Notes under the pieces: model-generated
Told to the model about the DNA's origin: nothing
What the model saw: the letters and a program-made list of their open reading frames with translations, nothing else
Database searches by the model: none
In this document: positions 8,505-16,984 of the stretch, one piece after another
Layout of the letters: each line of letters starts with the position of its first letter
Numbering within the stretch: position 1 is the stretch's first letter
Origin: Leucobacter salsicius M1-8
Lineage (GTDB): Bacteria > Actinomycetota > Actinomycetes > Actinomycetales > Microbacteriaceae
DNA: 64,000 nucleotides
Assembly: GCF_000350525.1 (NCBI RefSeq)
Contig: NZ_AOCN01000018.1
Span: 24,289 to 88,288 of the forward strand
Direction: 5' to 3'
Program-made: the position numbers and the translations under genes

Positions 8505-9092
8505 TTGAAGATCCGGATCGCCTCATCCATTGCTCTCGCTGCTGCGCTTGCGCTCGGCGCGACTGGATGCAGCCTGATCGCGCCCCAGGGCACGACCGTC
8601 CCTTACGCACCCAGCGACGGCCGAGATGTCAACGTCGAGGGCATTGATGTGCGCAACATCCTGCTCATTGCAGACGAGACCGGTGAGAACTTCAACGTGG
8701 TGTTTACCGCGGTGAACCGCACCGGTGCCGAGCAGGACATTGCCCTGAGCTTCGTCGCTGCAGACGGCGGCCGCGCGAACGCCAAGTTCACGGTACCCAC
8801 CGGCACCACCAAGTTCGGCAACCCCGACGGTGAAGTCGCTCCCGTGCTCGTGAGCGTTCCTGGCCTCACCGCCGGCGCCACCGTCACCACCTACTTCCAG
8901 CTCGCTGACGCACCCGAGGTGCAGCACGACGTGCCGGTACTCGACGGCACGCTCGTTGAGTACCGCGACTACGTGCTCCCGGCTGGCTTCTCGACCGAGG
9001 ACGCATCACCGGCCGAGAAGAAGATCGTTGCTGAGGACGATGAGGCGATGCAGTCGAAGATCGGCGACGACATCGAAGAGTCCGCAAACTAA
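8505..9092 (+). CDS. LpqE-like lipoprotein
   Basis: 195 residues. Lipoprotein signal peptide with lipobox ATGC (acylated Cys at about residue 22) after a hydrophobic core IASSIALAAALALG. The mature part is a beta-rich domain (NILLIADETGENFNVVFTAVNRT, then FTVPTGTTKFG) and an acidic C-terminal tail. Position next to carD, divergent, matches lpqE in mycobacteria, and the LpqE family is the best fit; its function is not established. TTG 8505 is chosen because GGAGGA stands just upstream and it gives a complete signal peptide. A strong terminator follows at 9114-9144, and a DtxR-like box lies upstream. Confidence 0.75.
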   Translation: MKIRIASSIALAAALALGATGCSLIAPQGTTVPYAPSDGRDVNVEGIDVRNILLIADETGENFNVVFTAVNRTGAEQDIALSFVAADGGRANAKFTVPTGTTKFGNPDGEVAPVLVSVPGLTAGATVTTYFQLADAPEVQHDVPVLDGTLVEYRDYVLPAGFSTEDASPAEKKIVAEDDEAMQSKIGDDIEESAN

Positions 9093-9113
9093 CGCACTCT
9101 CACCCACAAGAAT

Positions 9114-9144
9114 CGCCCCGGGCCTTGCGGCCCGGGGCGTTTTT
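9114..9144 (+). terminator. Terminator after lpqE-like gene
   Basis: An 11-bp GC stem (9114-9124 with 9129-9139), four-base loop and TTTTT tail. It also lies just past the 3' end of the converging response-regulator gene. Confidence 0.88.
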
Positions 9145-9154
9145 GTGTTCGTGA

Positions 9155-9850
9155 CTACGCGAAGCGATAACCCACTCCGCGCACTGTGGAGATGAGCTTC
9201 GGCTGCGAGGGGGATTCCTCGATGCGCGCGCGGATGCGCTTGATGTGCACGTCGAGTGTCTTCGTGTCGCCGTAGTAGTTGCTGCCCCACACGCGATCAA
9301 TGAGCTGGCCACGGGTGAGCACTCGGCCCGAGTGACGCATGAGAATCTCGAGCAGTTCGAACTCGCGCAGCGGCATTGCCGTTTCCTCACCGCGCACGAG
9401 CACCGTGTGGCGTTCGACGTCGAGCTTGATGCCGAGCTCATCGAGCACATGGGAGTCCTCGGGCTCCTCGGGCTCGGGGGTGGTGCTCGCCCCGCGACGA
9501 AGCGCAGCACGCACGCGCGCCAGTAGCTCGCGCGTCGAGTACGGCTTGGTGATGTAGTCGTCGGCCCCGAGTTCCAGGCCTACGACGATGTCGATCTCAC
9601 TGTCCTTCGCCGTCAGCATGATGATGGGCACCTGCGACGACTGGCGAATCGTGCGGCACACCTCGGTGCCCGGCATGAGTGGGAGCATCAGATCGAGCAG
9701 GACCAGATTGGGTGCGAGCTCTTCAAACGCGGTCACTGCTGCAGCGCCGTCACCCGCCACCGACACGCGGTAGCCCTCGCGCTCGAGCAAAAATGCGAGC
9801 GGCCTGGAGATCGACTCTTCGTCCTCGACGAGGAGAATGTGCTGAGGCAC
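9155..9850 (-). CDS. regX3: Response regulator, RegX3/PhoB type
   Basis: 231 residues. Receiver domain (1-120) with phospho-acceptor Asp53 in LVLLDLMLP, acidic pocket VEDEES and signature lysine in DDYITKPYS; the C-terminal OmpR/PhoB winged helix includes PLREFELLEILMRHSGRVLTR and the DVHIKRIRARIEE recognition region. GTG 9850 starts one base inside the stop of the kinase gene (TAGTG overlap), so the pair is translationally coupled. By analogy with SenX3-RegX3 it should control phosphate-starvation genes; the PHO-box-like repeat before phoU at 11117-11134 supports this. Confidence 0.92.
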   Translation of the reverse strand: MPQHILLVEDEESISRPLAFLLEREGYRVSVAGDGAAAVTAFEELAPNLVLLDLMLPLMPGTEVCRTIRQSSQVPIIMLTAKDSEIDIVVGLELGADDYITKPYSTRELLARVRAALRRGASTTPEPEEPEDSHVLDELGIKLDVERHTVLVRGEETAMPLREFELLEILMRHSGRVLTRGQLIDRVWGSNYYGDTKTLDVHIKRIRARIEESPSQPKLISTVRGVGYRFA

Positions 9851-11076
9851 TAGCTGTTGTCCTTTCGATCGGCATCGCGCGGGGTGCGTTCGCCTTCGGG
9901 ATTGGCATTGAACGCGCGCTTGACTTTCTTCTTTGCGCGCTTGCGACGGTCTTCTGACGGTTCGTGGAGTGGGAACGTGAGGGAAAAACTCGACCCGACG
10001 CCGGGCTGCGACCACACATCGACGTCGCCGCCGTGCGCGCGCATCGTGTGTCGCGTGATGCTCAACCCGAGGCCCGTACCGCCCGCGTCGCGGCTGCGGG
10101 CCTCGTCGACGCGATAGAACCGCTCAAAAATGCGCGCGAGGTGCTCGGGGGCAATTCCCTCGCCCTGGTCGGTGACGGTCACGACGAAGTGCTTCTTATC
10201 AAAGGCCATTCCTACGCCCACGCGTTCCTGATCCGGGGAGTGCCGGATCGCGTTGCTCAGGAGATTGGCCACTGCGGCTGCTAGCGCCGTCGGACGCCCC
10301 ATGAGGCTCGCATTGCGCTCGCGATCCCGATCGTCAGTAATGACGAGCGTCACGCCACGTTGCGAGGCGAGCGCGCGATGCGCTTCGACTTCGCTGCGTA
10401 CAAGCTGCCGAATATCAATACGCTCGCGGTCTTCGGGCCGAAGGGCCGACTGGGCCTCCGAGAGCTGAATGATGTCGCGCGAGAGATTACCGAGTCGGCG
10501 TGACTCCTTGACGAGCGTGCGCGAGAACTCTCGCACCAGCTCCGGATCATCCGCGGCCTGCTGTACGGCCTCCGCGAGGAGCCCGATCGCGGCGATTGGG
10601 GTCTTGAGTTCGTGGCTCACGTTCGCGATGAAGTCGCGACGCATCGCGTTCACACGTTGTTCTTCACCGAGATCCTCAGCGAGCACCACGACAAACCGGC
10701 GCTGCAGCTGAAACAGATGTGTCCGCACGTTGTCCGTCGGGTCATTGGGATCTGGCTCGTGGGTGTCGGGAACCCCCGATGACATTACACGGCGTACCCG
10801 CGCCAAGAAGGAGGGGTCGCCGAGCTCATCATCGCCAATATTGCGTTCTTGACGGGCCGTCGGATTGGCATACACGGTTGTCAGCGATGAGTCGAGAATG
10901 ACAGCGAATGAGTCGATCTCGTCGAGCAGCGTGGTGACGACTTCGGGGAGCTCGGGACGCATGTGCGCTGACCTAAGTTGGCCGGCTCGGCGGGCCCCAA
11001 TAATGCCTGTCGTGGCGCCGATGCCGATAGCGGCCCCCAGCGCGGTTCCAGCAAGCACAAGGGCGGTGGGATCCAT
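9850..11076 (-). CDS. senX3: Sensor histidine kinase, SenX3/PhoR type
   Basis: 408 residues from ATG 11076. One N-terminal membrane helix (about 2-25), then a PAS-like sensor segment (VVTTLLDEIDSFAVILDSSL, residues about 45-130), a HisKA domain with His155 in NVSHELKTPIAAI, and an HATPase_c domain with the N box NLLSNAIRHSPD and the GxGLGLS motif near 360. ATG 11076 is preferred over ATG 11085 because TACGAT lies seven bases before it. It is co-transcribed with the RegX3-like regulator. With a single membrane helix and an internal PAS fold, sensing is probably cytoplasmic and may pass through PhoU and the Pst transporter. Confidence 0.92.
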   Translation of the reverse strand: MDPTALVLAGTALGAAIGIGATTGIIGARRAGQLRSAHMRPELPEVVTTLLDEIDSFAVILDSSLTTVYANPTARQERNIGDDELGDPSFLARVRRVMSSGVPDTHEPDPNDPTDNVRTHLFQLQRRFVVVLAEDLGEEQRVNAMRRDFIANVSHELKTPIAAIGLLAEAVQQAADDPELVREFSRTLVKESRRLGNLSRDIIQLSEAQSALRPEDRERIDIRQLVRSEVEAHRALASQRGVTLVITDDRDRERNASLMGRPTALAAAVANLLSNAIRHSPDQERVGVGMAFDKKHFVVTVTDQGEGIAPEHLARIFERFYRVDEARSRDAGGTGLGLSITRHTMRAHGGDVDVWSQPGVGSSFSLTFPLHEPSEDRRKRAKKKVKRAFNANPEGERTPRDADRKDNS

Positions 11077-11116
11077 GTCTCTCATCGTAGAGGGCGGGGT
11101 GAGTGAGAAAGGTGAA

Positions 11117-11134
11117 GTTCAACCGTTGTTCACC
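11117..11134 (+). promoter_or_regulatory. PHO-box-like direct repeat upstream of phoU
   Basis: Two heptamers, GTTCAAC (11117-11123) and GTTCACC (11128-11134), start 11 bases apart. That is the repeat unit and period of actinobacterial PHO boxes bound by PhoP/RegX3 regulators. The site is in the 162-bp divergent region between senX3 and phoU. Function is inferred from motif and context. Confidence 0.55.
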
Positions 11135-11238
11135 TCCCGGTGCGGTACGGTTTACCCGACTCGATCACACTTGTGGGGGTGGCGTGTTCTTGCGATAGGT
11201 CGCGAGCTCGACCGCCACACAACTTGAAAGGAATACGA

Positions 11239-11880
11239 ATGCGCGAGGTATTTCAGCAGTCGCTGCGCGAGGTGCAGGAGCGACTCGTGAAGATCGCCGA
11301 ACTCGTCGAAGAATCTATTGATGACGCAACGGGGGCTTTCGGGGGATCCGATGTAGCTCGTGCCGAGCGCGTGATCGATGGCGGCGATCGGATCGAGGTG
11401 CTCGTTGCCGAACTCGACCAGCTTGCCATCGACATTCTTGCCAGGCAGCAGCCCGTCGCATCGGACCTGCGGCTCGTCGTCGGCGCCCTGCGCATGAGCT
11501 CGTCGCTCGAGCGGATGGCCGACCTGGCACAGCACATTGCGCAGCTTGCGCGCTACCGCTATCCCGAAAGCGCGATCCCCGCGGGGCTGACGAAGACGTT
11601 TGTGCGTATGGGGGCCCTCGACGTTCAGATGGCTGGCCTGATCGTGGAGTTGCTGCGCACGCAGGAGTCCGACGTGATCGACCAGGTGCGCGATCTCGAC
11701 GACGATCTTGACGAGCTGCACGCCAAGGTCTTTGAGAAGGTGCTGAGCGACAAGCTCGCAAACAACCCGACCGGTGTGGTCGATGCGACGCTCGCGAGCC
11801 GATACCACGAGCGCTTCGGCGACCACGCGGTGGGCGTCGCGAAGCAGATGCAGTACTTCCTGAGCGGTTCGATCGACTAG
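11239..11880 (+). CDS. phoU: Phosphate transport system regulator PhoU
   Basis: 213 residues, normal length. Two repeated three-helix PhoU domains: MREVFQQSLREVQERLVKIAELVE with a metal-type E/D cluster in the first half, and the second repeat from about residue 115 (KTFVRMGALDVQMAGLIVELL) ending in the RYHERFGDHAVGVAKQMQYF signature. PhoU links the Pst phosphate transporter to the sensor kinase and represses the regulon in high phosphate. AAAGGAA precedes ATG 11239. It is divergent from senX3-regX3 with a PHO-box-like repeat between; a terminator follows at 11894-11935. Confidence 0.95.
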   Translation: MREVFQQSLREVQERLVKIAELVEESIDDATGAFGGSDVARAERVIDGGDRIEVLVAELDQLAIDILARQQPVASDLRLVVGALRMSSSLERMADLAQHIAQLARYRYPESAIPAGLTKTFVRMGALDVQMAGLIVELLRTQESDVIDQVRDLDDDLDELHAKVFEKVLSDKLANNPTGVVDATLASRYHERFGDHAVGVAKQMQYFLSGSID

Positions 11881-11893
11881 GTTGCGACGCTCC

Positions 11894-11935
11894 TTGACGG
11901 CGCAGGGCCCTCGGGCTCTGCGCCGTCAACGTTTT
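11894..11935 (+). terminator. Terminator after phoU
   Basis: A 12-bp perfect stem (11894-11905 with 11918-11929) and a following GTTTT, 14 bp after the phoU stop. Confidence 0.82.
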
Positions 11936-11977
11936 CTCGGATCAAAAACGCACACCAGCGCAAGGTAGGCTGTCAGG

Positions 11978-13408
11978 GTGAAACAACGCATCTATGACTC
12001 GCGCGCTCAGGCGCTCGTCGACTTTGCTCCCCGCGAAGCCGGCAAGGTGGGCATGTACGTGTGTGGCCCCACCGTTCAGTCGGCGCCGCACATCGGACAC
12101 CTGCGCAGCGCGCTCGTCTACGACCAGATGCGTCGCTGGTTCGCGGTAACGGGGCTCGATGTGACCCTGATCCGCAACGTCACCGACATTGACGACAAGA
12201 TTCTCGACAATGCGCGTATCGGCCAGGCGGCCGGGGGAACCGAGGAGTGGTGGGCGCTCGCCTATCGCGTGGAGCGCGAGTTCACGGCAGCATACGAAGC
12301 GCTCGGAGTGCTTGCCCCGACGTACGAGCCGCGCGCAACCGCCAACATCGCCGAAATGATCGCGCTTATTGAGCGGCTCATCGAACGCGGGCACGCCTAC
12401 CAGGTGGGCGACGGCACGGCCAACGTGTACTTCGATACCGTGAGCTGGGCCGCCTACGGTGAGCTCACCCGCCAGCAGCGCGACCAGATGGAAGACGCCG
12501 CCGACTCCGAATCGGTTGGCAAGCGCGATCCGCGAGACTTCGCACTGTGGAAGGCGTACCGCGACACCGAGCCCGCGTCGGCCGCGTGGGCCTCACCCTG
12601 GGGCCCGGGGCGGCCAGGCTGGCACATTGAGTGCTCGGCCATGGCGACCCGCTACCTCGGCACCGAATTTGATATTCACGGCGGCGGCCTCGACCTCCGC
12701 TTCCCGCATCACGAGAACGAGCTCGCGCAGTCGCGTGCTGCCGGTCACGAATTCGCGGAGCACTGGGTGCACAACGGACTCGTGAACACGGGCGGCCAGA
12801 AGATGTCGAAGTCGCTGGGCAACTCGCTGTTCGCTGCCGATCTGCTCGCGAGTGCGCGCCCGATCGTGCTGCGTTATTTCTTGGGTTCGGCCCACTACCG
12901 CTCGGTGCTGGAGTTCTCGGACTCCTCGCTCACCGAGGCCGCCGCTGCGTTTGAACGCATCGAGGGGTTCTTGGACCGTGCCGGGGCACTGCTCGGCGGG
13001 GAAGTTGCTCAGCGTGAGCTGCCCGAGGCCTTCACTGCCGCGATGCTCGATGACTTCGCGATTCCGCAGGCACTCGCTGCCGTGCACGAAGCCGTGCGGG
13101 CGGGCAACACCGCTATCGACGCGGGCGACGTCGATGTCGTGCTTGCGCGGGCTGGTGAAGTTGTCGCGATGCTGGGCGTGCTGGGTCTCGACCCTCGCGC
13201 GGAGCAGTGGGCAGCCGGATCCGGAACTTCAGGCGATGCCGCTGCGGGCGACGCCCTTGGCTCGCTTATCGAGACACTCATTGCGCAGCGCACTGAAGCG
13301 CGCGCCAACAAAGACTTCGCTACGAGCGATGCGATTCGCGACCGTCTGCTTGACGCAGGAATCGCGCTGGAAGACACACCCAATCAAACCCGTTGGAGCC
13401 TGACATGA
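11978..13408 (+). CDS. cysS: Cysteinyl-tRNA synthetase
   Basis: 476 residues. Class I synthetase charging tRNA-Cys. The HIGH-type motif is [13 protein letters not shown], the zinc-site cysteine lies in [17 protein letters not shown] and [15 protein letters not shown] are conserved core motifs, and KMSKSLGN is the KMSKS loop; the helical C-terminal anticodon-binding domain follows. GTG 11978 has TAGGCT exactly six bases upstream (leaderless signature). Its stop overlaps the start of the next gene (ATGA), so it forms an operon with the rRNA methyltransferase, the same order as in mycobacteria. Confidence 0.96.
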   Translation: MKQRIYDSRAQALVDFAPREAGKVGMYVCGPTVQSAPHIGHLRSALVYDQMRRWFAVTGLDVTLIRNVTDIDDKILDNARIGQAAGGTEEWWALAYRVEREFTAAYEALGVLAPTYEPRATANIAEMIALIERLIERGHAYQVGDGTANVYFDTVSWAAYGELTRQQRDQMEDAADSESVGKRDPRDFALWKAYRDTEPASAAWASPWGPGRPGWHIECSAMATRYLGTEFDIHGGGLDLRFPHHENELAQSRAAGHEFAEHWVHNGLVNTGGQKMSKSLGNSLFAADLLASARPIVLRYFLGSAHYRSVLEFSDSSLTEAAAAFERIEGFLDRAGALLGGEVAQRELPEAFTAAMLDDFAIPQALAAVHEAVRAGNTAIDAGDVDVVLARAGEVVAMLGVLGLDPRAEQWAAGSGTSGDAAAGDALGSLIETLIAQRTEARANKDFATSDAIRDRLLDAGIALEDTPNQTRWSLT

Positions 13409-14433
13409 GTAATAAGAGCAACCGCACGGGCGCCGTGCGCAAGAAGGGTCTCGGCAAAGCCGTAGGCTCGGGCGGTCAGGTGCGCCAGGGACTTGAAGGC
13501 CGCGGCCCCACGCCCAAGGCAGTCGACCGCGACTACCACCCGGCCGCAAAGGCCAAGGCAGCGCGCGATCGGTACAACGCCGCCAAGGAGCGCCATGCCG
13601 CCCGCACGGGGCGCGCCCCTGAGCGTGGCCGCAGCGGTGGTGGCCAGCGCAGCAAGGACGAAAGCGAGCTCGTAACGGGCCGCAACGCAGTGCTCGAGGC
13701 GCTGCGCGCCAAGATCCCGGCCAAGACGCTGTACATCGCGGCGCGCGTCGAGATGGACGAGCGCATGCGAGAGATCCTGCGTCTGGCGACGAACCGCCAG
13801 GTGGCAGTGCTCGAGATCATGCGCCCTGAGATGGATCGCATGGTTGAGCGCGATTCGGTGCACCAGGGCGTTGTGCTCAAGGTACCGCCGATGTCGTACT
13901 CCAACCCCATGGAGGTGCTCGACGAGGTCGTAGCCAGCGGCAAGACGCCACTGTTTGTGGCACTCGACGGCGTCACCGACCCGCGTAACCTGGGTGCGAT
14001 CATCCGTTCGGTGGGCGCATTTGGCGGCCAGGCCGTGATCGTGCCGCAGCGCCGCTCCGCTGGCCTGAACTCGGCTGCTTGGAAGACCTCGGCCGGTGCG
14101 GCTGCTCGTGTTCCGGTTGCGATGGCCTCCAACCTGACGCAGACGCTCAAGGAATTCAAGAAGCAGGGTGTATTCGTCGTTGGTCTTGACGGCGGCGGTG
14201 ACCTCGAGCTACCCAACCTTGAGCTTGCCAATGGCCCGCTGCTGCTGGTGATTGGCAGCGAAGGCAAGGGATTGTCGCGTCTCGTCACTGAGACCTGTGA
14301 CGCGATCGTGTCGATTCCGATCCACGCCGTGACCGAGTCGCTGAACGCTGGCATCGCGGCAAGCGTTGCCCTGTACGAGGTTTCGAAGCTGCGTGCCGAG
14401 GGTGCTGCGGCGGCTGAGGTTGCAAGTAACTAA
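13405..14433 (+). CDS. rlmB: 23S rRNA (guanosine-2'-O-) methyltransferase, RlmB/TrmH family
   Basis: 342 residues. SPOUT-class methyltransferase. A basic, disordered N-terminal extension of about 90 residues precedes the substrate-binding domain ([20 protein letters not shown]) and the catalytic domain with the three SPOUT motifs: [31 protein letters not shown] and [19 protein letters not shown] (knotted SAM-binding region). It probably methylates the ribose of G2251-equivalent in 23S rRNA. ATG overlaps the cysS stop by four bases. Its end overlaps the converging gene at 14430 by four bases. Confidence 0.92.
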   Translation: MSNKSNRTGAVRKKGLGKAVGSGGQVRQGLEGRGPTPKAVDRDYHPAAKAKAARDRYNAAKERHAARTGRAPERGRSGGGQRSKDESELVTGRNAVLEALRAKIPAKTLYIAARVEMDERMREILRLATNRQVAVLEIMRPEMDRMVERDSVHQGVVLKVPPMSYSNPMEVLDEVVASGKTPLFVALDGVTDPRNLGAIIRSVGAFGGQAVIVPQRRSAGLNSAAWKTSAGAAARVPVAMASNLTQTLKEFKKQGVFVVGLDGGGDLELPNLELANGPLLLVIGSEGKGLSRLVTETCDAIVSIPIHAVTESLNAGIAASVALYEVSKLRAEGAAAAEVASN

Positions 14434-14897
14434 AGCACCACCAATTCGGTGACCCGCCACCTGCGGTCGCGATGCTCGAGCCGCATCGCGACCGGCAGGG
14501 TGCGGGGCGACGCGTGCAGTGCAAGCGTCGCCTCGATGACGTGGGGCGCTGGCCGGTCGATGTGCACGGGCCCGGGAATCGCGACTATGCGCCGACTATC
14601 GCGGTACAGGGTGCGCCGTTCGGTGCGCGCGGCACGCCGTTCGAGGAGCGCCGTAGCCACTGCAGGAGTGATCCAGCCCGCTAACTGCGCCACCGATCGC
14701 ACACCCTCGAGCGCCTCAAACGCGTAAAGGGCGAGGCGCTGAAGCACCCGAGGCTCGGGCGCGGCAACATCCGTGGGCTGACTCGTGTCGAACGCCACCT
14801 TGTTGAAATGGCGGTCGAGGTCTTCTACCGGACGTAGGTGGCGCTGCGGTGGGATTGCCGGTTGCGGCGATCGGGCTGGCTGAATGGCGTGTGACAT
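14430..14897 (-). CDS. Rv3235/DUF6459 family protein
   Basis: 155 residues, soluble. The N-terminal 50 are Pro/Gln/Arg-rich and probably disordered; the rest has the pattern of the actinobacterial Rv3235 (DUF6459) family: RVLQRLALYAFEALEGVRSVAQLAGWITP, an arginine-rich centre and the ending WRVTELVVL typical of the family. Function unknown; members often sit near secA or cell-envelope genes. It is convergent with rlmB (4-bp overlap) and divergent from the sensor kinase at 15165 across a 267-bp AT-richer region. Confidence 0.72.
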   Translation of the reverse strand: MSHAIQPARSPQPAIPPQRHLRPVEDLDRHFNKVAFDTSQPTDVAAPEPRVLQRLALYAFEALEGVRSVAQLAGWITPAVATALLERRAARTERRTLYRDSRRIVAIPGPVHIDRPAPHVIEATLALHASPRTLPVAMRLEHRDRRWRVTELVVL

Positions 14898-15047
14898 AGT
14901 TCCCCCTGGAATGCTGAGTCAGAATCCTGATATTCCGAAGACCTCTTGCATGTGACCCTGAAGCGGTCGTGAAGCCTGGGGAATGTGATGTGAGAGTCCA
15001 CACTAGGGTCCACTTACTTACGCTCGTCAAGTAAATATTGCATTGTG

Positions 15048-15059
15048 ACCAAATTTGGT
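15048..15059. promoter_or_regulatory. 12-bp palindrome in AT-rich divergent region
   Basis: A perfect palindrome ACCAAATTTGGT within the 267-bp region 14898-15164, which is much richer in A/T than its surroundings and separates the Rv3235-like gene from the PdtaS-type kinase. A nearby partial dyad (TTACTT...AAGTAA, about 15014-15034) adds to the impression of a control region. No regulator can be named. Confidence 0.3.
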
Positions 15060-15164
15060 TCATTTGTTGCCGCAAGCGCGTTTGTGTGCACCCAGGGCTG
15101 AGAAGTGTTCGGACGCGGCGCGCCAGGGTATCCCCGTCGCATGAGGGTGCTCTACTCTGGTGAG

Positions 15165-16673
15165 GTGGCGACTTTGCGTAACCTAGCGACCAAGTATTCG
15201 ACCCTCGACGAGCCCGAAATTGAGTGGCTCGAGACGCTCTCGCTTGATCTGCAATTGCTCGCAGATCTTGCGCTCAGTGACGTCGTGCTGTGGGCTCCGA
15301 CGCAGGACGGCAACTATCTAGCGATTGCCCATGCTCGGCCCGCCGGATCAGTCACGCTGTTCTACCGCGACGTCATCGGCGACTTTCTGCGGCCCGACTG
15401 GCGTGAGCTCGTCGACGAGGCGATGCTCACCGGTGAACCGGTCGTGTCGACATCGCCCGCCTGGTTTGAAGAGAACCCGATGCGGCTCACGGCATATTCG
15501 ATTAGCCGCATGGATAACACGGGCGTTCGTGGTCCCTTCGCCGTCGTCACGGTGCACTCGAGCGTCATCGATACGCAGAAGGCGTCGCGCATCAGTGCGG
15601 CGTTCCACGAGGTCTCTGGCGAAATTTTTGCAATGATCCGGGCCGGCCTGTTTCCCGCCCGCATCAACTCCCGCGGCGGCGAGCAGGGTGCGCCCCGCGC
15701 CTCCGACGGCCTCGTGCGGCTGGATCTCGAGGGCGTCGCTACCTTCGCGAGCCCCAACACGCAAACGACTTTTAACGCGCTCGGCTACCGCGACGAGATC
15801 GAGGGCGAGAACTTTGGCGAGGTCATCGCCGAGATCGTGAAGGGCCAGTTCGATACGAACGAGTCGCTGCCGCTGGTTGCTCAGGGCAAGATCTCGAAGC
15901 GCGTCGAGATCGATGCACGCGGCCGCACGGTCACGCTGCGGTCGATCCCCGTGATCAAGGACGGTGCCCGCGTCGGCGGCATCGTGCTGACGCGCGATGT
16001 GACCGAGCTGCGCCAGCAGGCCCAAGAACTCATTACCAAGGACGCGACGATCCGTGAGATTCACCATCGGGTGAAGAACAACCTGCAGACCGTGGCCTCG
16101 CTGCTGCGTGTGCAAGCTCGCCGTGCCCGCAGTGAAGAAGCGAAGGAAGTGCTGGGCCAGGCAATGCGTCGCGTGGCTGCGATCGCGGTCGTGCACGACA
16201 CCCTGTCTACAGGCCTGTCGCAGATCGTTGATTTCGACGTCGTGTTCGATCGGGTGCTGGGCCTCGCCGCTGAGGTTGCGAGCCTGCACGGCACCACGGT
16301 ACACCCCCACAAGGAGGGCTCGTTCGGTGAGTTGCCCTCGGAGTACGCGACGCCGCTCGCTCTCGCACTGACCGAGATCGTCACGAACGCTGTCGAGCAC
16401 GGGCTGGCGGGCCGGGAGGGCGACGTCTACATCACCGCTCACCGTACCGAGGACCGGCTCACCGTCGACGTGGTCGACACCGGTACGGGCCTCCCCGGCG
16501 GCACCGTCGGCGACGGCCTCGGCACGCAGATCGTACGCACTCTGGTGCAGGGTGAGCTCGGCGGCAGTATCACCTGGGGACCTGACGCGGATGGCGGCAC
16601 GCGCGTCGCGATTCAGGTGCCCCTGCACTGGATCTCGGCGCAAACGACCGAGATTCCCCGCATTCCGCAGTAG
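15165..16673 (+). CDS. pdtaS: PdtaS-type sensor histidine kinase (HisKA_2)
   Basis: 502 residues, no membrane helix. The N-terminal GAF-like sensor domain (about 1-150, opening LDLQLLADLALSDVVLWAP) and a PAS domain (about 185-305) precede a HisKA_2 dimerisation motif with the His pair 300-301 in EIHHRVKNNLQTVASLL, followed by HATPase_c with EIVTNAVEHGL. This is the architecture of PdtaS, which phosphorylates the antiterminator PdtaR in mycobacteria; no PdtaR is in the window. GTG 15165 is chosen because TACTCT stands six bases before it and the protein then begins like PdtaS (VATLRNL). A hairpin terminator follows. Confidence 0.88.
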   Translation: MATLRNLATKYSTLDEPEIEWLETLSLDLQLLADLALSDVVLWAPTQDGNYLAIAHARPAGSVTLFYRDVIGDFLRPDWRELVDEAMLTGEPVVSTSPAWFEENPMRLTAYSISRMDNTGVRGPFAVVTVHSSVIDTQKASRISAAFHEVSGEIFAMIRAGLFPARINSRGGEQGAPRASDGLVRLDLEGVATFASPNTQTTFNALGYRDEIEGENFGEVIAEIVKGQFDTNESLPLVAQGKISKRVEIDARGRTVTLRSIPVIKDGARVGGIVLTRDVTELRQQAQELITKDATIREIHHRVKNNLQTVASLLRVQARRARSEEAKEVLGQAMRRVAAIAVVHDTLSTGLSQIVDFDVVFDRVLGLAAEVASLHGTTVHPHKEGSFGELPSEYATPLALALTEIVTNAVEHGLAGREGDVYITAHRTEDRLTVDVVDTGTGLPGGTVGDGLGTQIVRTLVQGELGGSITWGPDADGGTRVAIQVPLHWISAQTTEIPRIPQ

Positions 16674-16685
16674 CGCGCTGGCCGT

Positions 16686-16742
16686 ATCGGCCCGGGCCCA
16701 GCATGATCCGGATCCGGATCACAGCGGGCCCGGGCCGATTTG
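16686..16742. terminator. Bidirectional hairpin between pdtaS and small membrane gene
   Basis: A 14-bp perfect GC-rich stem (16686-16699 with 16726-16739) lies between converging genes. Its loop holds two overlapping copies of GATCCGGATC (16705-16714 and 16711-16720). T tail is weak. Confidence 0.65.
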
Positions 16743-16744
16743 CG

Positions 16745-16984
16745 TTACCGGCGGTGGTTGCGCAGAACGACCGTCAGGCCTATGCCCAGGAGGAGGACCC
16801 CGAGGCCAATGACGGTCGCGATGATCCACCAGCTGCCGTCGGCGCCCGCGCCGCCGAACAGGCGCTGGGCAATGTAGCCGCAGAACGCGAGAATGATGAC
16901 GCCCCAGATGATGGGGCCGGTGCGGGGGCCGGAAGGCTTGATTGGATCTGACTGCTGCTTCGGATCGGGGTGCGGCGTAGTCAT
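16745..16984 (-). CDS. Small two-TM membrane protein downstream of PspC protein
   Basis: 79 residues. A Pro/Lys-rich cytoplasmic N-terminus, then two membrane segments (GPIIWGVIILAFCGYIAQRLF and WWIIATVIGLGVLLLGIGLTVVL), ending in a basic RNHRR tail. Start ATG overlaps the stop of the PspC/toastrack gene by four bases, so both are one operon. No named family is recognised; a partner of the PspC stress system is a context-based guess. Confidence 0.72.
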   Translation of the reverse strand: MTTPHPDPKQQSDPIKPSGPRTGPIIWGVIILAFCGYIAQRLFGGAGADGSWWIIATVIGLGVLLLGIGLTVVLRNHRR

